DNA of 64,000 bases from Chrysomallon squamiferum (taxonomy: Eukaryota > Mollusca > Gastropoda > Neomphalida > Peltospiridae), in assembly GCA_012295275.1 (NCBI GenBank), contig CM022678.1, positions 9,786,810-9,850,809 on the forward strand, written 5' to 3'. Shown here in pieces: positions 48,772 to 59,059 of this stretch. Below the pieces are notes generated by a model that saw only the letters and a list, made by a program, of their open reading frames with translations, was not told the DNA's origin and did no database searches. Numbering within the stretch: the first letter of the stretch is position 1; each line of letters starts with the position of its first letter. Position numbers and translations under genes: made by a program.

Positions 48772-49254
48772 CTATGAAACAAAACACTCAAGTTGTGTGT
48801 ATTAGTAGTAAAAACTATTAACACAAATTGTTAACACTTATTTATTTGTTATTATTAAAATGCAGTTAGTAGATGACATCATCATGTTTTAACAGTAGTA
48901 ACAGTATCAACAGCAGTGATAGTAGTTGAGGTAATAACAGCAATAGAACTAGTATAACAGTGGTAGGATTCGTTGTAGTCTAGCAGTTTTATTATTAGTA
49001 ACAGTAGTAGTAGTAGCAGCAGCAGTTGTAGCAGTATTAGTAAAAATTAACATTTGTAGTATAAGTAGCAACAGTAGAAATAGCAGTAACAGACATAGAG
49101 GTAAATAGATATATAATTACTCTTTATAGATTTAGTGTGTTGAAAGTCACTGTTAGTAACATTTTTTAAGTAGTAGAATAATAATAGTAACAGTTGTAGT
49201 AGCAGAAGTAGCCATATTAGTAAGTAACTGATAATCCTGGACAATTACATATAC

Positions 49255-49390
49255 CATTACTACTACTACTAATAATAATGATAACAATAACTATAACAAT
49301 GACAATAATAATAATAAAAAAAGAAGAAGAAGAGGAAGATGAAGATGGTGAAGAAGAAGATGAAGAACAAGAAGAGAAAATAAGATTTTT
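49255..49390. repeat. ATAATG/GAAGAA low-complexity tract
   Basis: Trinucleotide-rich intronic sequence; poly-Ser and Ile frames over it are artefacts. Confidence 0.85.
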
Positions 49391-49479
49391 GTTTTCACAA
49401 TTAGACATATATAAATGTAAAAATAATTTCTTGTTATTGGTATAAGCATTGTGTAATAAATATGGAATTCTTTAAACTG

Positions 49480-49710
49480 GTTTTATTATTATTATTATTG
49501 TTACTATTATTATTATTATTATTATTACTATTATTATTATTATTATTATTACTATTATTATTATTATTATTATTACTATTATTATGATTATATTATTATT
49601 ATTATTACTATTATTATTATTACTATTATTATTATTATTATTATTATTACTATTATTATATACTATTATTATTAGTAGTATTATTATTATTACTATTATT
49701 ATTATTACTA

Positions 49711-49778
<68 letters not shown>

Positions 49779-49782
49779 AAAC
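49480..49782. repeat. (TTA)n microsatellite with CTA interruptions
   Basis: About 300 bp of TTA/TTACTA trinucleotides; long poly-Ile/Leu/Asn frames are artefacts. Confidence 0.97.
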
Positions 49783-49812
49783 ATTTTATAAGTTATAATT
49801 AAGATTACTCAC

Positions 49813-49938
49813 AGCACTCTCAGTGTCTGTTTTGTTGGTGGTGAGGCTAAGGAAGATCACTGTTGTGTTAGAACACATTGCCAAACACACAGCTCGGAAA
49901 GCCTGGATTCCAAAACTGTTTCCAGGTAAATTTAAAAT
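49813..49938 (-). CDS. LRR exon (LNLPGNSFGIQAFRAVCLAM)
   Basis: 126 nt (42 codons), phase 0-0, acceptor tttaattag and donor gtgagt, open. It encodes ILNLPGNSFGIQAFRAVCLA then MCSNTTVIFLSLTTNKTDTE: one full RI-type LRR and the start of the next. It joins in frame to the exon ending at 50695. Confidence 0.75.
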
Positions 49939-50694
49939 CTAATTAAAAAATAAGTAAATAAACAAAAATAAAGGTGTTAATAATTAATGAAAATATAGAA
50001 TACTAAATTATTCAGTAGGTTGTAATATTAAATAAAATAATGAAAAGAGTGATAACATGAATGTAAATATCCAATATTATGTAATTCAGTATGATTATAT
50101 TTTAAATAAATTCAAAATAATAAGAAAATTAATAAATAAATGAAAGATAGATAGATACATACATTAGATAGATAGAAGATAAATAGAAAGATTTATAAAT
50201 AAATAAATAAAATAAAAATAATCAACTGTCTACTAAAACTTGTTTTAAGAGCATTTTTATAAATTAAAACTATAAATAAAATTAAAAATTATTTAAATAA
50301 CTGACTCTTAAGCTATTTATGTTCAGAATTATCAGAAGAGAACTTAAAGAAAGATTACATAAAATATTTTCTTTCTTTGTTATACTTCAAAATATTACAA
50401 CTTTGACAATAATTGCTAAAAAAACATAAAGAAAAGAAAGGAAGAAAAAAGAAAGAAAACTAAAATCTTGACAGTTAGGAACAAATAAGAAATGATATAT
50501 AAAGACACAGACTGAGATACAAACAGATAAGTATATAGTAAGTGGAGACATAGGTATATAGACAGATTCTTAGAAAGAAATACACACAGACAAATAGAAA
50601 AGCAGAGAGAGACAGAAATAAAATAAATAAATAGGGAGGCAGACAGAAAGAGAAACAGACAGACAGACTAAGACACATTTACAGACATATTTAC

Positions 50695-50800
50695 CTGAAT
50701 ATCTTTTAAACATTCTAAAATCTGACTAAGTGGTAAAGCTTGTGTCAGTTTAAGTCTTGGTGTGGCTGCTTTCAACAAAAACTCCAGTTTCACAAGAAGA
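50695..50800 (-). CDS. first recognisable LRR-domain exon
   Basis: Ends in phase 0 at a gtaaat donor (50,694). The frame reads LLVKLEFLLKAATPRLKLTQ then ALPLSQILECLKDIQ. The 5' border is unclear: upstream in the same frame are a TGA and a TAG, and before them a charged stretch starting MSKKESEQTAETTRTKEKKL (50,860-50,960) and a Pro/Thr-rich stretch (to about 51,145), both with stops. This may be a decayed linker between domains. Confidence 0.5.
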
Positions 50801-51869
50801 TTAATCAGTCAAATCACATGATCAAACTTTTTCTGTAGCTATGGATCCATATCTTCCTTGCTGTCACCCTTACTGAAAGAAATTTTTAAAACTAACTTCT
50901 TTTCTTTTGTCCGAGTTGTTTCAGCAGTTTGTTCACTTTCTTTCTTAGACATTATTTTTACTGAACACCTCTGTCAGTGGGTGGTGGTGTTTCTGGATGT
51001 TTCTTTTCTAATGTGTCTGGATGTGTCTTGGCTCAGGAGTTTGAGTTTTCAGTGGTTCGTGTTGTGATGTCAGTTTGTCTTGGATCTAATGGTGGTACTG
51101 GTGTTGTTGGTGCCAATTGCTGTTTCATTTTCAGTGATGTAAAACCCATTTGTCTACAAACACAAAGCTTCCTGATGTGAAACTCTATTTCCAGACTCTG
51201 TAATCAGTTACAGAAACTGGTACATCTAAACATTCTTTAAATTTCTCAGTATTCAAACATATGTATATCTTATTTCTTTTTATTCATTCAAATTCAGACC
51301 ACTTTTAAATTGTCAAAGAGAAAATTTTGTTTAATAATACAAGAATCATCATTTTTGAAAACATATTTATAAAAACAATGGATCACTTTTCATGATGTTA
51401 GAGTGCCATAAACAATTCAGTGTGATTCTAATTATGCATAATGAAGACTCATATCACAAATAAGTTTTGCACATAATCAGCTAATAACAAATATTTTCAA
51501 CACTTGTGAATTAATAAAAGCTGGTGCAATATCATGATGAAACAAATACAGCATTATCCCATTTAGTTATATCATTATGAATGAAATATTTTAGTGAAAC
51601 TAGAAAAATGAAGACTGGTGAATATGTATAAGAATTTTGGCAGGTTATTTGTTACATTCATGATCATTGGTTTATTACAGATCAATGGCCAGTCTTTTAT
51701 TACAGACACCGTGACTGGCTATTTTTAACTCTCAGATCACTATAGTTACATGATAGGTAAATAACAAACTTTTTACCAGACTTTTCTTACAGACATACTG
51801 ACTGGATAAAAGAACTCACAGAATTTTGTTACAATCATAGCGATTGGTTAATTATAAATCCCAGATCTG

Positions 51870-52049
51870 CTATAATGAATTATCATTGGTTGGTGGCCTA
51901 ACAGTGTCTATCTCAAGCACTTCAGTTCTTTGTTTGAGCAGTTTTATCTGTCTCTCGTAGTGATCTGTCATCCCCTGTAACTGAGTCTCAGTTTCTTCAG
52001 CTTGCTCTGGTGCTTCTTCTTTGCTTTATCAAACGCTGATATCAAGGCA
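51870..52049 (-). pseudogene. MCC: MCC homologue, last exon, frame broken by 1 nt
   Basis: Acceptor tttgcctccag at 52,050. It begins in phase 2 (completing the AG of the array donor to Ser) and reads ALISAFDKAKKKHQSKLKKL. A -1 shift then gives ETQLQGMTDHYERQIKLLKQ, RTEVLEIDTVRPPTNDNSL and TAG at 51870-51872. Human MCC ends HETQVRMLKQ...RPHTNETSL, so the last coiled coil and the C-terminal PDZ-binding type tail (here NDNSL) are both recognisable. The exon is 180 nt; 181 would keep the frame, so one base is missing after KKL. Confidence 0.85.
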
Positions 52050-52504
52050 CTGGAGGCAAAATAAATAAACAAATAAATAAAATTAGTTTATGGTATTAAG
52101 GCACTATGGGGGGAAAATAAAATAAAATAATGATATAATATTAGATATGTCAGTTATATAACAGAAATACTAATGCTATCATTACAAAACATAACAAAAA
52201 GAAGATAAAAATTAGATGCAATAATTTATGTTAGAAATATATAAATGTTAATAACAACAGTATTAATAAAATTTATTTTAATACTACACAAAAAAAAAAT
52301 CTTCCACAAAAAATCCCAGACAATAAAAACCAATGAAATTATGATAGTTTATATACTGTTTATATAACTATAATATTCAAATAATAAGTTTAGTATCAAA
52401 ATGTCTCTAAATATAATTTGAAATTACTGTTTGAAACGTGTATGTGTTTGCATAGATCAATGTTTATTGTAGAACATGTAGGTTATGCATGACATGCACA
52501 CACC

Positions 52505-53465
52505 TGTATGTTTACCTGTTAGCTCGTTTCAGGTCACTGACAAACTCTGCTGACTGCTGATTTCTGTATGTTTACCTGTTATGTCTGTATGTTTACCTGT
52601 TAACTCGTTTCAGGTCACTGACAAACTCTGCTGACTGCTGATGTCTGCATGTTTACCTGTTAGCTCGTTTCAGGTCACTGACACACTCTGCTGTCTGTTG
52701 ATGTCTGTATGTTTACCTGTTAGCTCGTTTCAGGTCTCTGACAAACTCTGCTGACTGTTGATGTCTGTATGTTTACCTGTTAGCTCGTTTCAGGTCTCTG
52801 ACAAACTCTGCTGACTGTTGATGTCTGTATGTTTACCTGTTAGCTCGTTTCAGGTCACTGACAAACTCTGCTGACTGCTGATGTCTGTATGTTTACCTGT
52901 TAGCTCGTTTCAGGTCTCTGACAAACTCTGCTGACTGTTGATGTCTGTATGTTTACCTGTTAGCTTGTTTCAGGTCTCTGACAAACTCTGCTGACTGTTG
53001 ATGTCTGTATGTTTACCTGTTAGCTCGTTTCAGGTCACTGACAAACTCTGCTGACTGCTGATTTCTGTATGTTTACCTGTTAGCTCGTTTCAGGTCTCTG
53101 ACAAACTCTGCTGTCTGCTGATGTCTGTATGTTTACCTGTGAGCTCGTTTCAGGTCACTGACAAACTCTGCTGACTGCTGATTTCTGTATGTTTACCTGT
53201 TAGCTCGTTTCAGGTCTCTGACAAACTCTGCTGACTGCTGATGTCTGTATGTTTACCTGTTAGCTCGTTTCAGGTCACTGACAAACTCTGCTGACTGTTG
53301 ATGTCTGTATGTTTACCTGTTATGTCTGTATGTTTACCTGTTAGCTCGTTTCAGGTCTCTGACAAACTCTGCTGACTGTTGATGTCTGTATGTTTACCTG
53401 TTATGTCTGTATGTTTACCTGTTAGCTCGTTTCAGGTCTCTGACAAACTCTGCTGACTGTTGATC
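52505..53465. repeat. 60-bp minisatellite made from an MCC exon end plus its splice donor, about 15 copies
   Basis: Strict 60-bp period. The minus strand of each unit reads CAACAGTCAGCAGAGTTTGT + CAGAGACCTGAAACGAGCTA + ACAG|GTAAACATACAGACAT, that is, codons for QQSAEFVRDLKRAN followed by a donor site and intron. Shorter sub-duplications of TGTCTGTATGTTTACCTGTT occur near 52,565, 53,315 and 53,405. GTAA gives an in-frame TAA in each unit, so the array cannot be read through. Confidence 0.97.
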
Positions 53466-53524
53466 ACATCATTCAATCTCAGCTCACAGATAGCTTTAGC
53501 TGTCAGCTCATCATCTTCATCATC
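53463..53524 (-). pseudogene. MCC: MCC exon 5' part (DDELTAKAI) fused to the array
   Basis: Acceptor tcatcag, then DDEDDELTAKAICELRLNDV, comparable to the ENELAAEFTNAIRREKKL region of human MCC. It then runs into QQSAEFVRDLKRAN in a different frame. About 25 residues present between these two parts of human MCC are absent, so a deletion seems to have brought them together at the array edge. Confidence 0.55.
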
Positions 53525-54055
53525 CTGATGATAAATGATTAGTCATTTAAAATTTTACTAATTATGAAAGCTATCATATTATCATCATGATGAACATAAT
53601 AATTAATTAAAATTGTAAAAACCATATACAATTATCTTCATCACTTTGATGATTTACATCAATAAAATTATAATAAGTAATTATTACACCATCATCATCA
53701 TCCTGATGATAAATGATATAAACTCAGATAATAAAATTAGAATTATGAAAGATGCTAGTTCCTTACTTTTATCATCTTGATGATTCAAGATTTAAAAGAT
53801 TTAAAATTTTAATACTTACACAAGATTTCAATTCATCATGACACATTTAAAATTTTAAAAGTAATTATGAAGGACAGTTTCGGTTTCAAAATCAATATTA
53901 TGACATAACCTATTATGATGTTATTATTACTTAGCGTTTACTATTTATAGATTTCTATTACACTCTCTAAGTCAATATTCTTAGAAAACAGAATTTAAAA
54001 TTATAATAAAGAATGTGATAAACAGCATCAGTAGTTATGTCACACACAGTTGTGA

Positions 54056-54700
54056 TCTGTTTTTATTATTTAGTTTTCTCTGTTTATATGAACCATGTCA
54101 GTGTATATTAGAATACGAAATAACTAGTCTATCAAGTACATTTTTATTATTTAGTTTTCTCTGTTTATATGAACCATGTCAGTGTATATTAGAATATGAA
54201 ATAACTAGTCTATCAAGTAAATTTTCATTATTTAGTTTTCTCTGTTTATGTGAACCAAGTCAGTGTATATTAGAATATGAAATAACTAGTCTATCAAGTA
54301 AATTTTTATTGTTTAGTTTTCTCTGTTTACATGAACCATGTCAGTGTATATTAGAATATGAAATAACTAGTCTATCAAGTACATTTTAATTATTTAGTTT
54401 TCTATGTTTACATGAACCATGTCAGTGTATATTAGAATATGAAATAACTAGTCTATCAAGTACATTTTTATTATTTAGTTTTCTCTGTTTACATGAACCA
54501 TGTCAGTGTATATTAGAATATGAAATAAATAGTCTATCAAGTACATTTTTATTATTTAGTTTTCTATGTTTATATGAACAAGTGAGTTGTTTAGAATGCA
54601 CACATAAAATAACTAAACAGTCTATCAGTTATTTTAGTATTGTTTAGTTTTCTCTGTTCATGTGACAAATCAGAATACATAAGAAAATAAATGAACAGTC
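54056..54700. repeat. 81-bp minisatellite, about 7 copies
   Basis: Unit TTTTTATTATTTAGTTTTCT + CTGTTTATATGAACCATGTC + AGTGTATATTAGAATATGAA + ATAACTAGTCTATCAAGTACA, with decayed copies after 54,570. 27 codons per unit, so a 124-codon plus frame (LFSFLCLYEPCQCILEYEIT repeats) stays open. It lies in an MCC intron on the opposite strand and is not called a gene. Confidence 0.95.
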
Positions 54701-54929
54701 TATCAATTATTTATTATAATTCTGTATTTTTCTGTTTAAATCAAAGTTTAAAACACACAAGGCATGACAAATAATAAAATCAGTTCTTAGACATATCTAC
54801 TGTGTATGTTATTATTATATTTGGTTCCCCTGTTTATATAATAATAATATCTGTCCAACTGCTAGAAGAGATAAAGTAAGAGAAAATCACATTTCTCTTA
54901 GCCAAGTCTATGTTTAACTAATTACATAT

Positions 54930-55365
54930 ATATATATATATATATATATCCTATCTAACTTAGAAAGATAAAGTGATAAATAAAACAGAGATAATCACAT
55001 GTTTGTGTTTACCCAGTCTGTTTATTTAATTATATATATCCTATCTAACTTAGAAAGATAAAGTGATAAATAAAACAGAGATAATCACATGTTTGTGTTT
55101 ACCCAGTCTGTTTATTTAATTATATATATACTATCTAACTTAGAAGAGATAAAGTGATAAATAAAACAGAGATAATCACCTGTTTGTGTTTGCCCAGTCT
55201 GTTTATATAATTATATGTATAAAGTATCTAACTTAGAAGAGATAAAGTGATAAATAAAACAGAGATAATCACATGTTTGTGTTTGCCCAGTCTGTTATAT
55301 AATTATATCTAACTTAGAAGAGATAAAGTGATAAATAAAACAGAGATATTCACATGTTTGTGTTT
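54930..55365. repeat. about 97-bp minisatellite including an MCC exon end and donor, about 4.5 copies
   Basis: Units contain AACTTAGAAGAGATAAAGTG + ATAAATAAAACAGAGATAAT + CACATGTTTGTGTTTGCCCA + GTCTG, then a variable AT stretch. On the minus strand each unit holds CAGACTGGGCAAACACAAAC before a GTGATT donor, a copy of the 3' end of the MCC exon at 55,354 (GACTGGGCAGAGACGGCAAA + CACAAACAT|GTGAAT). Confidence 0.92.
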
Positions 55366-55756
55366 GCCGTCTCTGCCCAGTCTCTGCTGGTGCTCTGAGA
55401 TCTCACACTTGAGATGCTCTATCTGTACTCTGTAGGCCTGCTCCTGTGACTCCTTACCACTCAGTCAAAACTCCAGACTTTCTTCTCCTTCTTGTTTGGT
55501 GCTACATTTCATAACATTGACCTTCATAGCCATCAGCTCCAGCATTAACACAGCATTTTCCAAATCCAGTCTTTGAGCTTCTGGAGTTTTCTTGGGTTCA
55601 TCAAGCAGAGGATCAAAGTGTAAACTCTCCAGCTCCATGACGGTCATTCTGACCACTGCCCAGTCATTCTTCAGTGACTGAATGTACTCACACAGTCTCT
55701 GTTCATCCAGTTTTGTGAAGTCAATGTCCATTCAGCTGGCCGTAGAACTGGACATG
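55354..55756 (-). pseudogene. MCC: MCC coiled-coil exon with two in-frame TGA codons
   Basis: Acceptor attgtccag, donor GTGAAT. Reads MSSSTAS, TGA, MDIDFTKLDEQRLCEYIQ...MTVMELESLHFDPLLDEPKK...AQRLDLENAVLMLELMAMK, ...GEESLEF, TGA, LSGKESQEQAYRVQIEHLK. Human MCC has SSTASSCDTEFTKEDEQRL and ALELKLSTREAQEQAYLVHI at the same places. Both stops stay in the same frame as the homology, so they are substitutions, not frameshifts. Four residues of the LELMAMK...LEF linker are missing compared with human. Confidence 0.85.
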
Positions 55757-56483
55757 CTGGACAATTCAAAATGAAAAGTTGGTTTGGTAAAGATTATCAC
55801 TAGACATGGAAAAGTAAGTTAATCGACTTGAAATTTATAATTCTATAAGTCAGGTAAAATCCTTTTAAAAAGATAGTTAACAGATAACTTAAATAATAAC
55901 ACAATAACTTTAATAAACTACAAAATCTAAATTTATCTTAGTAAGAAAAAACCCAATTAGATGCAAAACTATGTTCTTATAATTATAAGTCCATTCTGGG
56001 TATAAAAATAGATTCCAGTAAAGTACAAAATAAAGATAATTTATATATAAAAACACAATCACTTAAAGTGTTCAAAACAATGTAGATTAAATTCAATACA
56101 AGGTATTGTCTCTGTTTTTGAAGGTACAAAAATACAGTCAATTTAAATATAAAGTCAGTTTAAATACTGAAAAACAAACTATTAATGTATAAAAGTAAAT
56201 TTCAGTATTCAACTTTAAGAGAATAATTAAAATGCTAAAGACAAAATATTATTAGACAGAAAAGCAATTATAGTAGAGTAATAAAACGAAGTGAAAGTAG
56301 AATACCAGATGTCATCTTTAAGTAACTGACAAACAAAGTGTATTAATTAACAAAGTCAATTTCAGTATTTATAACTAAATCTACAACAATAGAAAAGAAA
56401 GTCCATTTAATACAAAAAAAGTTAGTGATGTAGCAATTACTGAAATAATATATTTTAAAATAAGAATTTTAGTTGTAACTTAC

Positions 56484-56877
56484 TCAGACTTCCAAGGCCT
56501 GCAGCTCTACAGTTAGCTAACAAAACTCCCATCTCACTCTCCAGCAGAACACACAACACTTCATACACCTCTATCATCTGATCAGAGTAGTTAATAGCCA
56601 ACTGCAGCGCTGTGTTGTTAGACTCATACTTCCCCACCAACGCTGTCAACCTCTCCGAGTAGGACTTGCTCTCATTCAGCGTCAGGTTAGCCAAGTCATT
56701 CTGTGACTTGAGGTGGTCAATTCTGCTCTGAAGTCTTTCAAACTCATTTTCAAACTCTTTCACTTTGGTTTCTCCTATCTCAGAACCACACTTGTACAAA
56801 GTCTGAACAATTTCCTGCATGTTAGAACAGCCCTGTAAACTCTGCACTAAATGTTCAGCCAATTTTGTATTTGGAAG
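56484..56877 (-). CDS. MCC: MCC exon (AEHLVQSLQGCSNMQEI...AAGLGS)
   Basis: 394 nt, phase 0 to phase 1, acceptor ctacttcag and donor gtaagt; fully open. 131 codons starting LPNTKLAEHLVQSLQGCSNM and ending CRAAGLGSL. It aligns without gaps to human MCC from VAEHLAHSLQDCSNIQEI through LVGKYESNATAL to FRAAGVGSS. The Met in some open-frame readings is internal; the true exon begins at the acceptor. The best-preserved exon in the window. Confidence 0.92.
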
Positions 56878-57423
56878 CTGAAGTAGAAATTATGAAAAAG
56901 TCATAACTCAAGAGTTATTTATTCTGTGTTACTGTTTAAAAATTGATTTGAAAGGCTATTACCACAGGTCAAAAAACATAAGGTTTAAAATCAGTTAAAT
57001 TCATATCAGATGTCATGAAAAATATATCAATGACTAATTCTGTGTTATTGTTTAAGAATTTATTTATTTTAGTTAATTTGATACAGAATTGCCATAGGGC
57101 AAAAAATATAAGGTGAAAAAATCAGATATGAAAAAATAATGAGTAATTCTTTGTTATTGTTAAAAATGTATTTATTTTGGCAATTTGATTTGGAATGATG
57201 TTAAGTTTCTACGAAAATTATAAAAAAAAATCTGTCAGTATATTCCAATTTAACATTTAAATGTGTTAAGCATTAGTTATAAATTTGTTAAAATATTATG
57301 CTTGTGTGTTTTATGTGGTTATGTAACATTAGAAAGTTAAAAAATTCAGTAATTTTCCAACGAAGTTACATTCCAGCACAGGAAATATCACTGTGATATA
57401 AATGATGTTAAATTCAGATTAAC

Positions 57424-57533
57424 CCCAAGGGAGGTAATTTCAGCACCAAGAATCTGTCTTCTCCAGCACATGTTTTAATTTCTTCAGTTCTGCTATTTTA
57501 GCTACAGGAAACTGATCACTGCCTGCAGTGGTC
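57424..57533 (-). pseudogene. MCC: MCC exon (PVAKIAELKKL...ILGAEITSLGV), frameshifted
   Basis: Acceptor atccacag, candidate donor GTTAAT. The frame starts TGSDQFPVAKIAELKKLKHV, then a shift leads into RRQILGAEITSLG. Human MCC has NDIPIAKIAERVKL...DRPVLGSEISSIGV. The match on both sides of the shift identifies the exon and the lesion. It is the most 5' MCC exon that I can recognise. Confidence 0.7.
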
Positions 57534-57559
57534 CTGTGGATTAATTAATATTAAATAAA

Positions 57560-58380
57560 TAAATAAGTAAATAAATAGAATATTTACATAAATACTTAAA
57601 TAATAAATACACTATCAGATATTTTTAATAGTAAATAAGCATCAGATGGATGTCATACAATAGAAAGAAAAAATAATATATGTGTTTACACTGTCTATCT
57701 CCACTGATTCCCTTAGTTAAAACAAACACATAAAATAATAATTAAACTAATGTAACTTGGTAAACAGGAAAGATACCAACAGACTGGAAACTCACTACCA
57801 ATCAACTACAGACCAGTTACACTAACATCACACATGTAAAACCCTTGACACACTGGTAAAACACACACCTGAACAAACACTTAAATAACAACAATTTAAC
57901 AAGTAAATAACAAAACACTACAACAGTTTACTAAATTCCATTCAATAAATAATAAAAAAAGTAATTACATAGATTACTGGTGTGCAGGCAGATCTCTAAA
58001 CAACCAAATACAAACAAACCAAAACAACTTGAATGACTGCCTTTAAACTGAGAGACAAAGATTTCACTTGGACAGCATGCCTCCTCTCTAATAAAGTAAA
58101 AGAAAAAAAGAAAGAAAGATAAAAGCAAAATAACACTAGAAATAGATAACCATTTAATAACAAAGAAAATCATTGAAATTTTTAGTAGTCATATTCGACA
58201 GCCAACTTCTGATGCCACATACAGAAGATAATCATATCTTGTAAAAACTTTTACCAAGCATCACACTTACTGACAGTCTCGTGTTAGAATAAAACATACA
58301 ACCATTAAAATACAGACAAAAACCTACACACACTAAAATACTGTGTTAAAATCCACTCTCAGTAATAAACATCTCATGAA
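57560..58380. other. stretch without a recognised exon
   Basis: Should hold MCC introns or 5' exons if the gene were complete; none of the N-terminal MCC motifs was found. Short frames at 57,931-58,173 show no domain. Confidence 0.4.
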
Positions 58381-58387
58381 GGATCTA

Positions 58388-58515
58388 GGCCCTTTAAAAC
58401 TCACCTTTCACTACAATCTAATTTTAAAACTCACCTTTCACTACAATCTAGTTTTAAAACTCACCTTTCACTACAATCTAATTTTAAAACTCACCTTTCA
58501 CTACAATCTAATTTT
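58388..58515. repeat. 30-bp tandem repeat with splice-donor consensus, 4 copies
   Basis: Unit AAACTCACCTTTCACTACAA + TCTAATTTTA. The minus strand reads TTGTAGTGAAAGGTGAGTTT: a perfect AAAG|GTGAGT donor and a TTGTAG acceptor-like motif in each copy. It lies 5' of the recognisable MCC exons on their strand. Confidence 0.92.
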
Positions 58516-59059
58516 TAAACAACAGTCAGCCATTTTGAAATGTAGACTGGAGTGGGTGAATGTTGCAATCAGCAAATAGTAATCAAATAAAATAAACATT
58601 AGTTACACCTTTCATCATCAAAACTCAAAATCATTTTAGTAACAAACTACAGAACAACAACATTACCAAACTCAGAATCAGCTACTCCACCAATCTAAAC
58701 ACAATCAAATTCAAACACAAAATAAACACAAAACCAAACTGTAGCTGTAGAATTTCTGAAACCACGAAACATTTCTTATTTCTCTGTCCACATTTTTCCA
58801 GTGACCACCTAATGCTACATGACACATTCAGTGAATTAAAAACTGAATTTACACTTAAAAACATCTTGATACCAACAGTTTAAAAGCCAAACTTTAATTC
58901 AAACAAATAAATAGACACAAATGTTTGACTAAATAAATTCAAAAACATAACATAAAATAGCACAGACACAGGTTAAAAAAAAAAATAACATACACAGTAA
59001 CAAACAAAACAAAAAGCAAATACATCAACACAAAATAATTACATAAATTAATTAATTAA

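Larger units (their letters stand above)
51870..57533 (-). pseudogene. MCC: MCC (colorectal mutant cancer protein) homologue, C-terminal part, disrupted
   Basis: Minus-strand exons 57424-57533, 56484-56877, 55354-55756, about 53466-53524 plus array, and 51870-52049 align in order with the C-terminal half of human MCC. Diagnostic stretches are AEHLVQSLQGCSNMQEI, RIDHLKSQNDLANLTL, LVGKYESNNTALQLAI, DEQRLCEYIQSLKNDW, AQRLDLENAVLMLELMAMK, QAYRVQIEHLKCEISE, QQSAEFVRDLKRAN and the NDNSL* end. MCC is a coiled-coil scaffold at membrane and cytoskeletal sites, with a PDZ-binding C-terminus. Lesions: a frameshift in the 57.4-kb exon, two in-frame TGAs in the 55.4-kb exon, a shift before QQSAEF, and a 1-nt loss in the last exon. 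I could not find the segment between AAGLGS and the SSTAS stretch, nor the N-terminal half. Both single-base assembly errors and pseudogenisation are possible; stops plus missing segments favour a pseudogene. Confidence 0.8.
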
